A DNA stretch of 64,000 nucleotides from Mytilus galloprovincialis (lineage: Eukaryota > Mollusca > Bivalvia > Mytilida > Mytilidae). Shown here one piece after another: positions 11,980-24,300 of the stretch (its first letter is position 1; every line of letters begins with the position of its first letter). The notes below the pieces were generated by a model. It had not been told where the DNA came from and made no database searches. It saw only the letters and a list, made by a program, of their open reading frames with translations. The position numbers were made by a program, and so were the translations under genes. The stretch is from assembly GCF_965363235.1 (NCBI RefSeq), contig NC_134845.1, forward strand, positions 82,413,913-82,477,912, written 5' to 3'.

Positions 11980-12425
11980 AATAGTCCGAACGGACATATG
12001 ATTAAAAAGTGAAATCATTAAAATGCTGAACTCCCGCGGAAAATTCATAACGGAGTGTCCCTAATCAAATGGTAAAAAAAAAGCTCAAATACATCAAACG
12101 ACTAGATAATAACTGTCATGGTCCTGACATCGTACAGGCATTTTCAAATGTAGAAAATGGTTGCTTGAACCTGGTTTTATAGCTAGCTAAACCTCTCACT
12201 TCTATGACAGTAGCATCATATTCCATTATATTGACAACGATGCGTGAACAAAAGAAATAGACATAATATTAGGTAAAAATGTCAATAATACAGCAGTTAA
12301 TATTGTGCTATAATCCTTATCACAGATTAAGCATATAAGTAAAAATGAATCACAAGAATACACAAACTTAACATAGTACAATTACACAATGACAGGATGT
12401 ATAAGTACAGAGCCACGTCATACGG
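11980..12425 (-). mobile_element. Retroelement 3' end (family E)
   Basis: Non-coding tail shared with 55375-55530 (same strand) and 55550-55985 (opposite strand); landmarks are CAAATGGTAAAA, TGACAGTAGCATCATATTCC and GATGTATAAGTACAGAGCCA. Confidence 0.55.
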
Positions 12426-12479
12426 TTTGGATAGTATGATCAGCATTTATTGACAGTGCAGTCTATTATTCAAGTTGGA

Positions 12480-12700
12480 TAATCTCTGCTGAGATAAGAT
12501 AAACCAGTAAAGTTTGAAGCCTTGAACAACAGTGTCACCGTAGTAGACAATGACACCGCTTTTTAATCGCTTCTTTCTATTTTACAGGAAGATTTGCTTG
12601 TTACTAAAAATGCATTCCCGATATAGCAACTATTGCAAAGTATCTATCTTATTTTTTTAATCACATCACCAAGACCTTCCTGATTAAAAAATACAGGACA
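12480..12700 (+). repeat. Conserved segment X, unit 1 copy
   Basis: Contains GTGTCACCGTAGTAGACAAT and GCAAAGTATCTATCTTATTT. Matches 35225-35440 (plus) and, inverted, 34045-34255. The frame is broken in this copy. Function unknown. Confidence 0.6.
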
Positions 12701-12799
12701 AACCTGAAAGGTATTACAGCGCTTTAATTATTGTGTTATCGCAGTTGCTCAAGAGATTTCAAACTTGATACATTTTTCACAATTAAGAGCATAGACTGA

Positions 12800-13219
12800 A
12801 ACAATAACTTTGTTGTACCATTGGAGAACTGATTTTAAGAAATTAGTTCTATTTCAGGAAATCAAGTTAAAATACATACTATTTTCTTATTTGTACAAGG
12901 TTTGGAAAAATGTAGAAAACGAGGCTTTGCCGAGTATTGCCATCCTGTTTCGAGGTCAATACAAATAAAAGTTATGTTTCAAGTCAATTTATGGTTATTC
13001 TTAATATACTGTAACTCCTATCACTGTTCAAAATGAGACATTTATGGTAAAAATTATCATTATTTTTTTGGATCGGACTAAAAATTCCGCGATCCTGCAT
13101 ACAACTTCATTACTTTTATATTAGATATAGAGTTAATATTTACAATAACAAAGTTTACATCCCAGCTCCTTTGTTCTAACAGGGATGATCTGAGCCGGAT
13201 CACCCCAGTTTGAGTTTCT
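12800..13219. other. AT-rich DNA before the recombinase gene
   Basis: Unique to unit 1. An N-terminal exon of the recombinase could lie here but none can be supported. Confidence 0.5.
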
Positions 13220-15941
13220 TTGGTATGCATGCTTTCCTTTGTTCTGAAACATTTTGCTGTTAAAGTTTTGTCAGATTTCATTGTTGAAAGAGGTATGGAA
13301 ATTGACATTTTGGAAGCCACAAAAGATGAAATCGCAAACTTATTGCAAGATTTTTATGCCAACATCCGAAATAAAAGTCAAAAATATTACAAGAAAAATA
13401 CTCTTCTAGCCATACGACAGAGCATAAATAGATATCTGAAGGAGAACGACAGGTTTTTTGACATCATAACCGACCCCGAATTTACCCGAGCGAACGGCAA
13501 CTTTACTTCCCTACTCAGGAAAACGAGAGAAGAGGGAAAAGGAACTGTTACCCACCATGAGGCTATCTCCCTAGAGGATTTGAGAATGCTTTATGAACAC
13601 CCACTAGTTTTTAACACGTCAACTCCCCAGGGCCTTCTAAATAAAACTATATTCGAGACAATCTTATATTTCTGCAGAAGGGGTCAAGAAAATCTCTCAC
13701 AATTGAAGGTTGATGAATTTAAAGTTGACTCGGATCAAAAAGGGCAGATGTATGTCCGTAAACTTACAACAGAACTAACAAAAAACCACCAAGGTACTAC
13801 AAATGAGCCAGAGGGTTCAGGGGGAATGATGTATGCTACTGGCACAGATAGATGTCCTGTTAAGTCTTTTGTAAAATATCTAAAGAAACACAATAACGCA
13901 AGCAATAGATTATTCTTGCATCCAAAGAATTCATTCAGTGAACAAGATGATATGTGGTTCAGAAATGAACCAATTGGACAGAACACCATAAAAGTGTTTA
14001 TGAAGAATTTGTCGAAGTCAGCAAAATTATCTAGAGAATACACCAACCACTGTATCCGGTCAACATGCATAACCTTGCTGGACTATAGTGGCTTCCAATC
14101 CCGTCACATCAAGACTATCAGTGGACACAGAAATGAGGCATCTTTATCAAGCTATTGTTATGATACTTCAGGTAAATGCTATACACAAATATTTAATATT
14201 CATTGTGCAATTGCTAAAATTTTATTACAGTTATTTAAGGAATGACTAATATTTTTTCTGTCTATGAAGAAATAACATAAAAAATGTGGTATATTACAGT
14301 CATTTCTTATAATTTAATTCTAAATTTCATTTCAAACCGTAGAAAACCATGAAAAAAGGTTGACGTCACGGTCACATGACTAAATTATGTCTATGGGCTG
14401 ATAACAAAATAACGTCAGCCAATCAGAAGATGCGTTACATCCAAAATTAAATTATATCTATATATATCTTATGCAGTACATCATTTGTACATATAATAAC
14501 AAAAATATACATTGAATTACAACAATATTGTAAGAATATTTCTGCTTTTAATATCATAATTGAGTTTATCCAAAATTTGTATGTAAAATCTCAAAAAGGT
14601 ATTGGGTTTAATGTGTGAAATGACTGAGTACAATATTTATATATTCTTTATTCTAATGACTATTCTTGTACATTTCTTTATTTTATTGTGCATGTTTATA
14701 AATTAATTTTACTGTCTGTCAATCATTTTCTGAACTCATATAAATGCTTTCATTGTTTTTTTATAAATACATTTCAGATAAACAGAAAAAGAGTATGTCT
14801 GATGCATTAAGTAAATGTACCTATGGCACATTACAACAGACAGAAAGTAGGAGTGTAACTAGTAAGTATAATCATGTAAACTATAAAATTAAACAAAATA
14901 ATCAAAGAAATGCAAAGAAAAAATAACCTAGGAGAAATGCATGTATTTATCGTCTTGTTGGTACCATGAAATATAGCACACTACATTGTTGCATTGACTC
15001 CCCTCAAATATTATAGCACAATAAAATCACATCGAAAATTGTATTCTAATATTTGCCACTAAACTTGGGTTGTACTGTTTAAAGATACTGATAAGACAAC
15101 TTTTCATATGGCTCCTAAGTCCTTTTGTACATATAGTCTATATAATATATAAATAGTTCTCCTTACATGCAAGATAGTGTAAAAACAAACTGAATTCTTT
15201 TTATTACAGTTAGCTTGTCCCAGGAAAAGACTGTTTCTACCTTCACGTCGGATGAGAATGAACAGCCAATACCTCTACCAGTAATAGAGACTGTTTCTGC
15301 TGTTAGAAATAGTAAGAGACAAGGTATTTTTTTTTGTATTCAGGTACTATTGAAATAGTATTAACTATTCAACATATATTTTGGGTCAACAACATGAAAT
15401 AAATGACAAAAGGTTTGTCACATAGTCTTCAACAATGAGATCTTCCTTAAAGTCACTCTCCTACATGTCCCGTTACATATAATGGAGTTCATGAACAAAA
15501 TGGCATTCAGGTGAATTAATTGCATATTTAACACATGTAAATACATTTATGTCTCAACATTCTTCAGTACATTTTAAAAATGAAAGTACGCTTTTACTTG
15601 TTTTTGATAGTACAAATGATGGTACCGCTGGATGTGTAAATATGGCCAAGAACTATTTGTGCAACTTTTTTTTATGTTCAACTAGAATAATTTGTTACCT
15701 AATAGTATTGGTACTTTGTTCACACTCAAAAGCTGACTTTATTTAAATTATTTCAGTTGAAACTGCACCATATGATCCAGATATCATTGACTTTTTGGGA
15801 CTACCTGATGATGTTTTGGTGGACTATTGCCAATCAGTCGAGAATTCTGACCACCAAATAAGTGCCCCAAAGCAAATGAAGATGATGCCATTGATGAATA
15901 TTTCAAATTGTACTGTTAATATCAACTATTACAATAATTGA
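13220..15941 (+). CDS. Tyrosine recombinase, Crypton/DUF3504 type
   Basis: Four exons join in frame with GT-AG borders: 13220-14171, 14778-14861, 15210-15323 and 15757-15941, giving up to 444 residues. Exon 1 holds a helical core-binding part (from about residue 30) and the catalytic domain. I can see a candidate first Arg in FCRRGQENL, an H-x-x-R box in NHCIRSTCI, a second His in SGHRNEAS and a candidate nucleophile Tyr in SSYCY, the R-H-R-H-Y pattern of tyrosine recombinases. The C-terminal exons are low complexity and end near NCTVNINYYNN, as in the large invertebrate family akin to ZMYM/QRICH1 proteins, which derives from Crypton DNA transposons. The first residues are unsupported: the N-terminal exon or exons are probably missing or unrecognised. 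No reverse transcriptase lies beside it, against a DIRS element. Intron 1 carries an inverted-repeat element. The block is absent from duplicated unit 2. Whether it is mobile or domesticated cannot be told here. Confidence 0.8.
14292..14458 (-). mobile_element. Inverted-repeat element, ATTACAGTCATT family
   Basis: Lies in intron 1 of the recombinase gene. Shares ATTACAGTCATT, the TGATTGGCTGACGTTATTTT segment (here on the minus strand) and GTCACATGAC with the elements at 54640-55240. Non-coding. Confidence 0.7.
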
Positions 15942-16329
15942 ATTTGAACAATAATGGAAAATACATTGTAGTAGATATTACTTGAATTATAAGGACATTT
16001 AAGAGACTTTAAGATACCTTAGTTTCTGTTAAAACTTTATTTTATATTTGTTAACATATGTTTACTGCTATTGAAACCAAAATAGTCATTTGTTACAGAT
16101 AAATTGTAATAAATGACATTTACTGTTACTATTACTTGTTTTTTTTTTAAGTTATAGAGTACTGTGAAGAAGGTTAATAAATGAAATGGAAGAGGTTTGG
16201 AGTACACCTTCTTGAGAAAAATCCAAAATAATACAGAGACAAATCTAGGACATAATGCTTTAATTGTACTTCTTCATCTTGAAGTGAACATGAGTTTAAG
16301 CTTTCAACAATGAGCAAACCGCTGGAACC

Positions 16330-16435
16330 TGTTTTTCTGTTTGTCTTTTTCATTTTTAGCCATGGCGTTGTCAGTTTGTTTTAGATTTATGAGTTTGACT
16401 ATCCCTTTGGTATCTTCCGTCCCTCTTTTATAGCA
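16330..16435 (+). mobile_element. Retroelement 3' tail fragment (family A)
   Basis: Contains TTTTTAGCCATGGCGTTGTC and ATCCCTTTGGTATC, the same tail as at 48060-48155. It lies after the recombinase gene. Confidence 0.6.
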
Positions 16436-16700
16436 AGTTTAACACAACTTCTAGCACCAGGCCAACCAGTATTCTATTGTATGTCAGTAATGATTTATAT
16501 TCAGATACAGAGTTAAAATCAATCATTTCACCTCAAAACATACTATTGAATCAATCCCTTTGATAATCTTTCTTGCAGCTATAAAGACAAAGTCAAAGTC
16601 TTTTTAAGAGAGCAAATATATGTTGATAAGATTACATAAAAGGCATATTTTTTATATTGAAATACACTATTGTCACTATTCAAAATAGTACACAGTCAGT

Positions 16701-16855
16701 ATAATAATGATATTAATGTTGTGTTTAACATTGACTATGGAAAATAGTAGCCAGGGTTTGAGACAATAGTGCACTCCCCTTCGGGTCGTGCACTATTGTC
16801 TCTCACCCTGGCTACTATTTTCGCATAGTCAATGTTAAACACAACATTATTATAT
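16701..16855. repeat. Long palindrome with CG-rich loop (P1)
   Basis: Left arm about 16701-16774 and right arm about 16788-16855 are near-perfect inverted copies (AGACAATAGTGCAC against GTGCACTATTGTCT) around the loop TCCCCTTCGGGTC. The end of the palindrome coincides with the point where similarity between the duplicated units resumes. Confidence 0.85.
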
Positions 16856-17679
16856 AATTATTAAAATTACCCTAAGCGCTTTACAAGACATATCCATTCA
16901 TAAATATACATATAAGTATTTAAAAAAAATAAAAAAAATAATTAAGTCACCTTGTCAAAAACAAAGTAAATGAAAAGGTGAAGGTCGAAGTATGCCTTTA
17001 GCATGTTTAGTCTAGCCATGAATAGAACTGCATACATATTTATAAAGGACATGTATTTGAAATTATGTAAGACATTTGCAGAAATGTTGTTAATACGGCA
17101 GTAGCAAACGAGAGAATGATAAGACTTTCAAAAGATTATGGATTATAAAAGGTTGTTGGGTCAATAATGTGTAGCTCGCACAATAAAAAAGAAATCACAA
17201 AACTGAGAAGGAAATCTAGTTCACAAATTTTAGAACTTGCTAAATTTTGTTATTTCAAAATATTGTGTTTTCTATCGACATAAATTTAGAAAGTTCTGCA
17301 GATGATATTTGCTCTGGTTTTTATTTTGTGGCAGTCATTCATGGATTAAGGAATATGTTTCCCTCATACATAGGTCTGGTCCCGTATGCATAAAACATCT
17401 TAACTTAAGTGTTCCTTTAACTAAGATTTCACCAAAAAATCCCCTAGCTATTTAAAATTCATCAGTCATTATGCATAAAATTACTTAACTTAGGAATACT
17501 TAAATCGGAATCTTTCTCTTATTATCGTATGCTATATATAAGCTTATCGCATGTTCTCATCCGTGAAAAAGTTTGTTTTGATTATCAAAATTGATTGACC
17601 AATACACATTTTATCAAGAACTTAGGTTGAATTGATGTTGGCGTGTTAAACATGTCAATTAAAAAATACGTAACCAATT

Positions 17680-18350
17680 ATAACAGAGGAACGAAAGATA
17701 ACAGAGGAACAGTCAAACTCATAAATCGAAAATAAACTGACAACACCCAGGCTTAAAAGGAAAAAGACAAACAGACAAACAATAGTACACATGACACAAC
17801 ATAGAAAACTAAAGAATAAGCAACACGAACCCCACAAAAGATAGAGGTGATCTCAGATGCTCCGGAAGGGTAAACAGATCCTGCTCCACATGTGGCACCC
17901 GTCGAGTTGCTTATGTGATAGCAAATATGGTAAATAGTCTAATTCGGGAGGTCACATTCATGAAAGGGAAGGCGATTGTAGTTACGATGTAAGGAACATA
18001 TCCGATATCATTTGTGAAACGGTTATTCCATAACGGTCAACCAACTCGTGATGGCGTCCGTAAAACTGACTAAGGGATCATCTCAACTTCAGCATTTGGA
18101 AGTCTTGGTTTAATAGCTTCCTTGTGAGCAGCAACCATCTATCAAGGAAAGTATGATAGGAAATGCAAGCACGGGAAAATCGTATCAATTAGGAGATATA
18201 TACCCCGTATGCAGGTGCTGCTGGAATGTTGCTACTTAGAAATGGAAAGTTAACATTTGGAAAGCTAAAATCATCTCTTTTGTCGTAAAGTTTTGTTTTC
18301 AACCGACCCTCATTGTCAATTTCTAGATGTAAGTCAAGATATGAGGCCGA
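17680..18350 (-). mobile_element. Retroelement relic, RT C-terminal end and tail (family A)
   Basis: The minus strand encodes recognisable text DLHLEIDNEGRLKTKLYD and NIPAAPAYGVYIS, the C-terminal end of a bivalve reverse-transcriptase family, then the family A tail at 17690-17850. It is broken in several places. It marks the right-hand edge of duplicated unit 1. Confidence 0.7.
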
Positions 18351-18359
18351 CTTAACCCT

Positions 18360-20124
18360 TTTGTTGCCGACCGTTTTTCAAGGTTGCATTTCATATGACG
18401 AAAAATACGACAGCTCAACGTCTGTGACATAACATGCAAAACAACGACGTCATTCGATATATGACGTCACGACATAATGACCGTTGCATATGGGACCAAT
18501 TGAAGAAAAACATAGCACTGTTTAAATTTGTTTCTAGGGAAAAGGCCCAAGAAAATAAATTTATTGAGATCTACACATACATGTATTTCAAATTTGCACA
18601 TTATGTTAAGAAATTCATAAGATCAAGAAATATGAATAAATAACACAATATGTTTGATGTAATAACGTCACACTATGTAATAATATGCAACCAAGAAACA
18701 ACAAAATAATTTTACAGAAGCTGCATTATAGATATTTACATAATCACACCAAATATAAAGTTATTTCTTTGGTGCACACATGGTTTTCCAATCCAAAATA
18801 TACATTAAAGGTTGATGGAAAATATGCAAATTTCGTCATGGTTTGTTGCCATGGTTATTTGTCAATATGAAATTTGTTTTTATTTTCCTTAGTATAGTTA
18901 GGACAAATTTAAGAACTTGTATGGTTACTTTTTAATTTGTACTTATATTTGGGCCATATATGACGTAATGTATATATAGACTACGGTCTATTGTTGAAGA
19001 CTTGTTTGTTGACCTTAAGTATTTTGTCTTGGGGCTTCTCTCTCACTGACTGATACCATTGATTTGTGTTTGAATCAATGCATAATGTAGTTTTTTTTAG
19101 CTTGGAGTCTTAGTTAGTTTGAAAGGCCTATTGGTCCACAGGCACATACAAGTATGGTCAAATTGAAGATCAATGGGTCTTTTAAGATATATTTAATTAA
19201 ATACAGATTTAAGCACCACCAAAAACGAACTAAGCACCACAGAAGGTAGCCTCCCTCCTTTCGGTCCAATAGAACATGACACTCCATAATTAAATGTTTA
19301 ACGATATCAAAAGACTGTTTGTTACATAAATGGCTGCCGATACTAAAGCCACAAGTACTAACAGTTCGAGTTTTGCATCGGGATATAAAACTGTCAACTG
19401 AATTGATCTATGTTCACAGAGGGTAGGATAAATTTTGGAATACCGTTTGAGTTCATTTCTATTTTCTAAATTACTTTTCCATCTGTTCTCTTCTTTAGAG
19501 TATGGCCACGAAGTGCCTACATTGGCCCTGTGAAATGACAAAAAATAAATATAAACAAGGTGGATCCATTATAGTTAAAACATATCTACCAATATCGTTT
19601 GTTATTTTGTTAAAAAAAAAATCATATTTTCATGACGTCACTAATGTGACGTAACACCCGAAGTCGAACCGGAATGCTCAAAACATCAAAATTTTCGAAG
19701 AATTTCACACTTCTTGGCTCAATTTCGCATTGGCCACATGCCTCGACCAAAGTAATTCTAATCTCATTTTAATTGTTTGACAATTTGAAATCGTTTGCAA
19801 CAATTTTTAGCGTGGTCGAGGTCTGTGGCCACATCGAAAAATAAACTTTTGCAAACAAGCAAATCAGGATTCGACAATGTTATTTCCGAGGTACGATAGA
19901 TTTTGTGGCGAAATGTCTTATGCATATACCACGAAATTATATTAAAATAGAAACAATTTATATAGTTCATCTTCTTTTTATAATATTTTGAATAAAATCT
20001 ATCATATTTCTGTTATTTTGTATGTATTGAAATTACATGGCGCATGTTTGTTGCACTTACCAACAGAAATATGGATGCAGGCAGTTTTGCCGGACGGTGA
20101 CATATTCGAATTTGTATTTTCTCT

Positions 20125-20126
<2 letters not shown>
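18360..20126. other. AT-rich DNA, no gene
   Basis: Holds TGACGTCA-type sites near 18450-18475 and 19635, and scattered short open frames without family features. Nothing else is recognised. Confidence 0.5.

Positions 20127-20160
<34 letters not shown>
20127..20160. repeat. TA microsatellite
   Basis: About 17 TA units. Confidence 0.95.
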
Positions 20161-20167
<7 letters not shown>

Positions 20168-20493
20168 CCATTATGTAAATCTTTTCTTGCAACTGAAGTA
20201 TGCCTTTCTTTGAGATTACGTATTGAGGTAAGTCAAAATTAATTTATAGATTTAAATAACAAACAAAAATTGGAATAAAAAGTTCCGTAGCTTCGTCAAC
20301 TGCCGACGGAGATTTTCCCGTAGTTTATACAACGTTTTATTCTATTATTGGAAAATAAAATGAGAGTTCATTTCAAGGTTATTGTAACGCTTAAAAAGGA
20401 TTTTGAAATGTTATGTTTAAGATTGGTCGGCTTTGCTATAAATTGTTTGTATATGCCTTCAACCCCCAGGGGTATAAATGTGCATTTCATGAA

Positions 20494-20553
20494 TTAAAAA
20501 AAAAAAAAAAAAAAAAAATAAATAAAAAAAAAAAATATAAAAAAAAAAAAAAT
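20494..20553. repeat. A-rich run
   Basis: Nearly pure A, broken by a few T. It follows GGGGTATAAATGTGC text and could be the tail of a dead retroelement. Confidence 0.8.
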
Positions 20554-20559
20554 GGGGCA

Positions 20560-21360
20560 GCTTTAAATTAAAGCCGAATTTATTCTAAAAAAACCGTCTT
20601 AAAAATATCATAACTTTGCTAAAGCAGTAATACATCTTTACTCATTTTAAAAACATAAAAACAAAAATTAAACAAAATCAGACGACTAGTTTAAGTACCG
20701 CCTTGTAACTTATATACCTCTTGTTTTCCTTCTTTGGAATGTACGACGATGTGGTGTAATGGTTAGAGCGTTACGCATTAGACCGACATGGTATAGCTAG
20801 TACGGGTTCTTAAAAAGTATTTTTAATCTTCTTTTTTTGTATACTTCCATTAAACCTAATGCATTTCTTTCATTTCTGTGATTGTTTGAATGGATCCACT
20901 GATATTTTTATATTTTCTAGACTTACTGATTAATTGATGACATTATTTTGAAACATTTCTATTTGGCATTTGATTTTTTTTAAGAAGAAATTGTTATCTA
21001 ACAATTTTTCTATATAGAACTTGCCTTTCTGATGAGTAATAGAAATTAAACAAGTTAAGATACCTGCATATTCAGTCCCCCATAAATTATCAAATATGAT
21101 ATATGATCTATAAATACTGTTTGTAGTGTGACTCCTAGTGGCAGTGAGTTAGGACTGGAAACTAAATTATTTTATTACACATTGTTGTTCAATTTTCATT
21201 CCTGAACACATATGTTTATACACAATAATTAAAAATAAGATGTGTTATAAAATTGTTGCTCTGTTTTATATTGTTGGGTTGCTGTTCATTATCGCATGCA
21301 TCAAATCTCCTGTTCTAAACTGCAATCGTGGTTTGCGTATTAAGATTCATTTCTTTATTT
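20560..21360. other. AT-rich DNA upstream of the transposase
   Basis: Only the weak tRNA-like stretch at 20745 stands out. The transposon's left end should lie here but I could not see it. Confidence 0.5.
20745..20815 (+). pseudogene. tRNA-like sequence, degenerate
   Basis: TGGTGTAATGGTTAGAGCG fits a tRNA A box, and CGGGTTCTT about 45 bases later is a poor B box. Arms do not pair well and no clear anticodon loop can be drawn, so this is at best a tRNA relic or SINE head. Confidence 0.25.
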
Positions 21361-21369
21361 CACTTCAGA

Positions 21370-24300
21370 ATGCCTGGAAGCGGTCCACAGTATTACCCTT
21401 GCGTTCTATGCAATAAAAGAACTAAACCACATGAAAGAAGATCAATCAATAAATCTGTAGCAAATTTTTAAGCATTTGAAGAAGACTTTTTTGATAGCAC
21501 ATAAACAAGAAGACAAAATATGCAATACGTGTAGACACAAATACTATGTTCAGGAAACTAGACAATCCTCTGTTGTACAGCACATATTATCTGACGATGA
21601 AGATTATGCTCCACCAGCAAAACGTAGATCTACTGTTTTATCCAGTCCACCATCAGTATCTCTTTCAATACCTTCTACATCAAAAAGCCATTCATACTGT
21701 TTCATATGCAAAAATCCTGGACCAAAGCTAATTGTTGTTCCATCACAAGCACGATTTTCTGCATTTCTTCAAAAAGAGGTTATAATTCCTGCAGGATGTC
21801 GCTGTTGTCCGGGACATTTGACGGAAGATAATTTTACAGAAGATGCAATAACATGAATTAACACATGACATGGGCAAAATCTCTTTGTTCTTACTGTACT
21901 ATAATCTGGATAATGCACAGCAAAGGTGTGCATTAACTACCTCAGATCTACTGCACAGTTCAAATCTATTTTTACCTTTAGGGGCGGTTCCTAGATTTTG
22001 ACAGGGGCGTTATTCTATCAAATTAAAAAAAATATATCACCGAGTGTAGCGAGACTAAAACAATATTGACGATTTTAAGGCAAAACACGTAGTTTCAAAA
22101 TAGGAAAAAACAAAGGTTTCTCATTTCTTTTTTTCATCTTACCTTGAACATTAAATTTTTATTATATTTTGCGTACAACATAAATCTTAAATTAGTGTTT
22201 TAAAACCAGAAGAAAGATAGTTAAAACAATTTTTGGTCATTTCCGCCAAAAAAGAAATGTAGCTAAGAATATCCGAATAAAAGAAATCTGATTTGGATTA
22301 GTTTTAGACTCAATGGAATTTATAACGACTTTTTCAATATCTATTCCCTATATTTTTGGATCGAATTTAAAGGGGTCATATTTAAGTTTGTTTTAAAACA
22401 AGGAGATTAGCTGGAGATCAATCAGACTTCATTTAGATGGACGTGTTTTAAAAATTAATACAGTAGATACAAAGAAATTTGGGGGAGGGGGAGGAAAAGA
22501 TTGGAAAGAGAAACGTATTTTCTGTTTATTCAACATTTAAAATTTAGGTAATATAACATCTTCCTCGGTTTATCTTTCTCTATTGAAGCATATCATTGAT
22601 TGAAAGAAATTCAAAAGCAATTAATCTAAACTCAATAACCCTTTCAGTTATGATTTTTTTTTCATACAACGATTTGAAAGTACTCAATTTGTCAAAGTCT
22701 TAATCGTCACTTATTAAATAAAAAAATGGGAATAGATTAAACAGAAACATTAAGAAAAAATCTGCCATTAAATCGCAAAAGTCTAAACCCCAAAAAAGTT
22801 GTCAATTTAAAACTTACCAATGAAAGTCGTATTTCCCCCTTTCTTAGGATCCGTGGATTGCGGAAAATCGTCCACATCTAAAACATTCACGTAAATTAAT
22901 GACGTCATGTGTTAAAACAGTTATTGGGCCAATCAAATCGGTATATAGAATTTAATCTGCACGCGCTCAGGATGACCCTTTAACCCGAACTCCTACGTCG
23001 TTCGGGTTAATAAGGGTCACCTGAGCTGTGCAGATTAAATTCTATATACCGACTTGCTTGGTCAATAACTATAACTAAGTAAAATAAACTGTACAAATGA
23101 TAATGTCATCCTTAACAGATCTACAATTATGGATCTTTTGAAGAAGTTAAGATACACAGCCTTACAAAATGAACAATCAAGAATTGACTTTGATACAGAT
23201 AAAGTGTTATCTGACTCTGACTTTATCAATTTAACCGGTATAAATAAGGACAATTTTAATGATCTTCATTCCTACATCAAAAATATAGTAAGAAATACAC
23301 CTACACGAAGCACAAGAACTTCTCTTAGAATTTTCCTTTTTAAATTAAAATCTGGAATTTCAAATAAAGTGCTATCTACCATTTTCAACATATCAAGATC
23401 AAGTTTACGCCGAGGTATTTCATGTGTCAGACAAGCTTTAGTTAAGAATTTCGTACCTGAAAATTTGGGTTTTAATCACATCAGCCATGATGAAGTCGTT
23501 AATCTGCACACACGACCACTAGCTCAGACTTTATTTGGGGATGGAACAAACAAACAGGCCGTCTTAGTGCTTGATGGCACCTATATGTATATTCAGAAAA
23601 GCGGAAATTTTCATTTTCAAAGACGGTCATATAGTTTACACAAGGGACGACCGCTTGTTAAACCAATGGTAGTTGTTACTACTACAGGGTACTTTGTGAC
23701 TGTTCTTGGACCATACATGGCCGACTGCAAAAATAATGATGCGGCAATCCTCAAACATATGTTTAACACAGATGTAGAAGATATCAAAGAATGGCTACAA
23801 GACAATGATATATTTGTAGTTGACAGAGGAGTCAGGGACTCATTGGAGCTTCTTGATGATTTGGGGATAAAGGCACAGATGCCAAGCTTTTTAACGAAAG
23901 GCCAAAAACAGATGACAACAGATGAAGCCAATGCAAGCAGATTAGTTACTAAGGTTTGTACCCCTACAGCCAAAATACTGTAGTATAATTCTCAAAACAA
24001 ATTTTGAAACAGCGTCACTTTATATATAGTATTATGTTAAGATATTTTTATCGCTACACATAAAATGCTCTTATTCATACGAAGCACACCCAACTCACAT
24101 ATGCACATAGTTAGTTACTACTAAGACTATGACTATTGTGCCACTAATAAAAATAAAGAAAAGTAACTTATAGGACTGCGTATTTTTAGTTTTCCCCTAT
24201 GAAGTTTTTTTACACATAAATATCAATTAAACAAACCAATAACGAAAAAAAGGTAGCACACCTTCCATAAACGTTTTATATTCTTCACACGTGACGGTAT

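Larger units (their letters stand above)
556..17675. repeat. Segmental duplication, unit 1
   Basis: Aligns by eye with 26352-37090 in the same orientation. Matching stretches include 560-1390 with 26352-27330, 2440-2735 with 28448-28735, 2741-4900 with 29097-31000, 5500-7390 with 31200-33030, 8160-9350 with 33200-34500, 12410-12800 with 35140-35555, and 16857-17675 with 36222-37085. The units differ by insertions: unit 1 alone holds the Crypton-like gene and extra retroelement pieces. Confidence 0.8.

Noticed and set aside
13220-14245. Single-exon recombinase of 341 residues
   Set aside because: The last part reads through a strong donor at 14172; the four-exon model gives a family-like C terminus.
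20745-20815. Functional tRNA gene
   Set aside because: Good A box but poor B box and no cloverleaf; kept only as a low-confidence relic.
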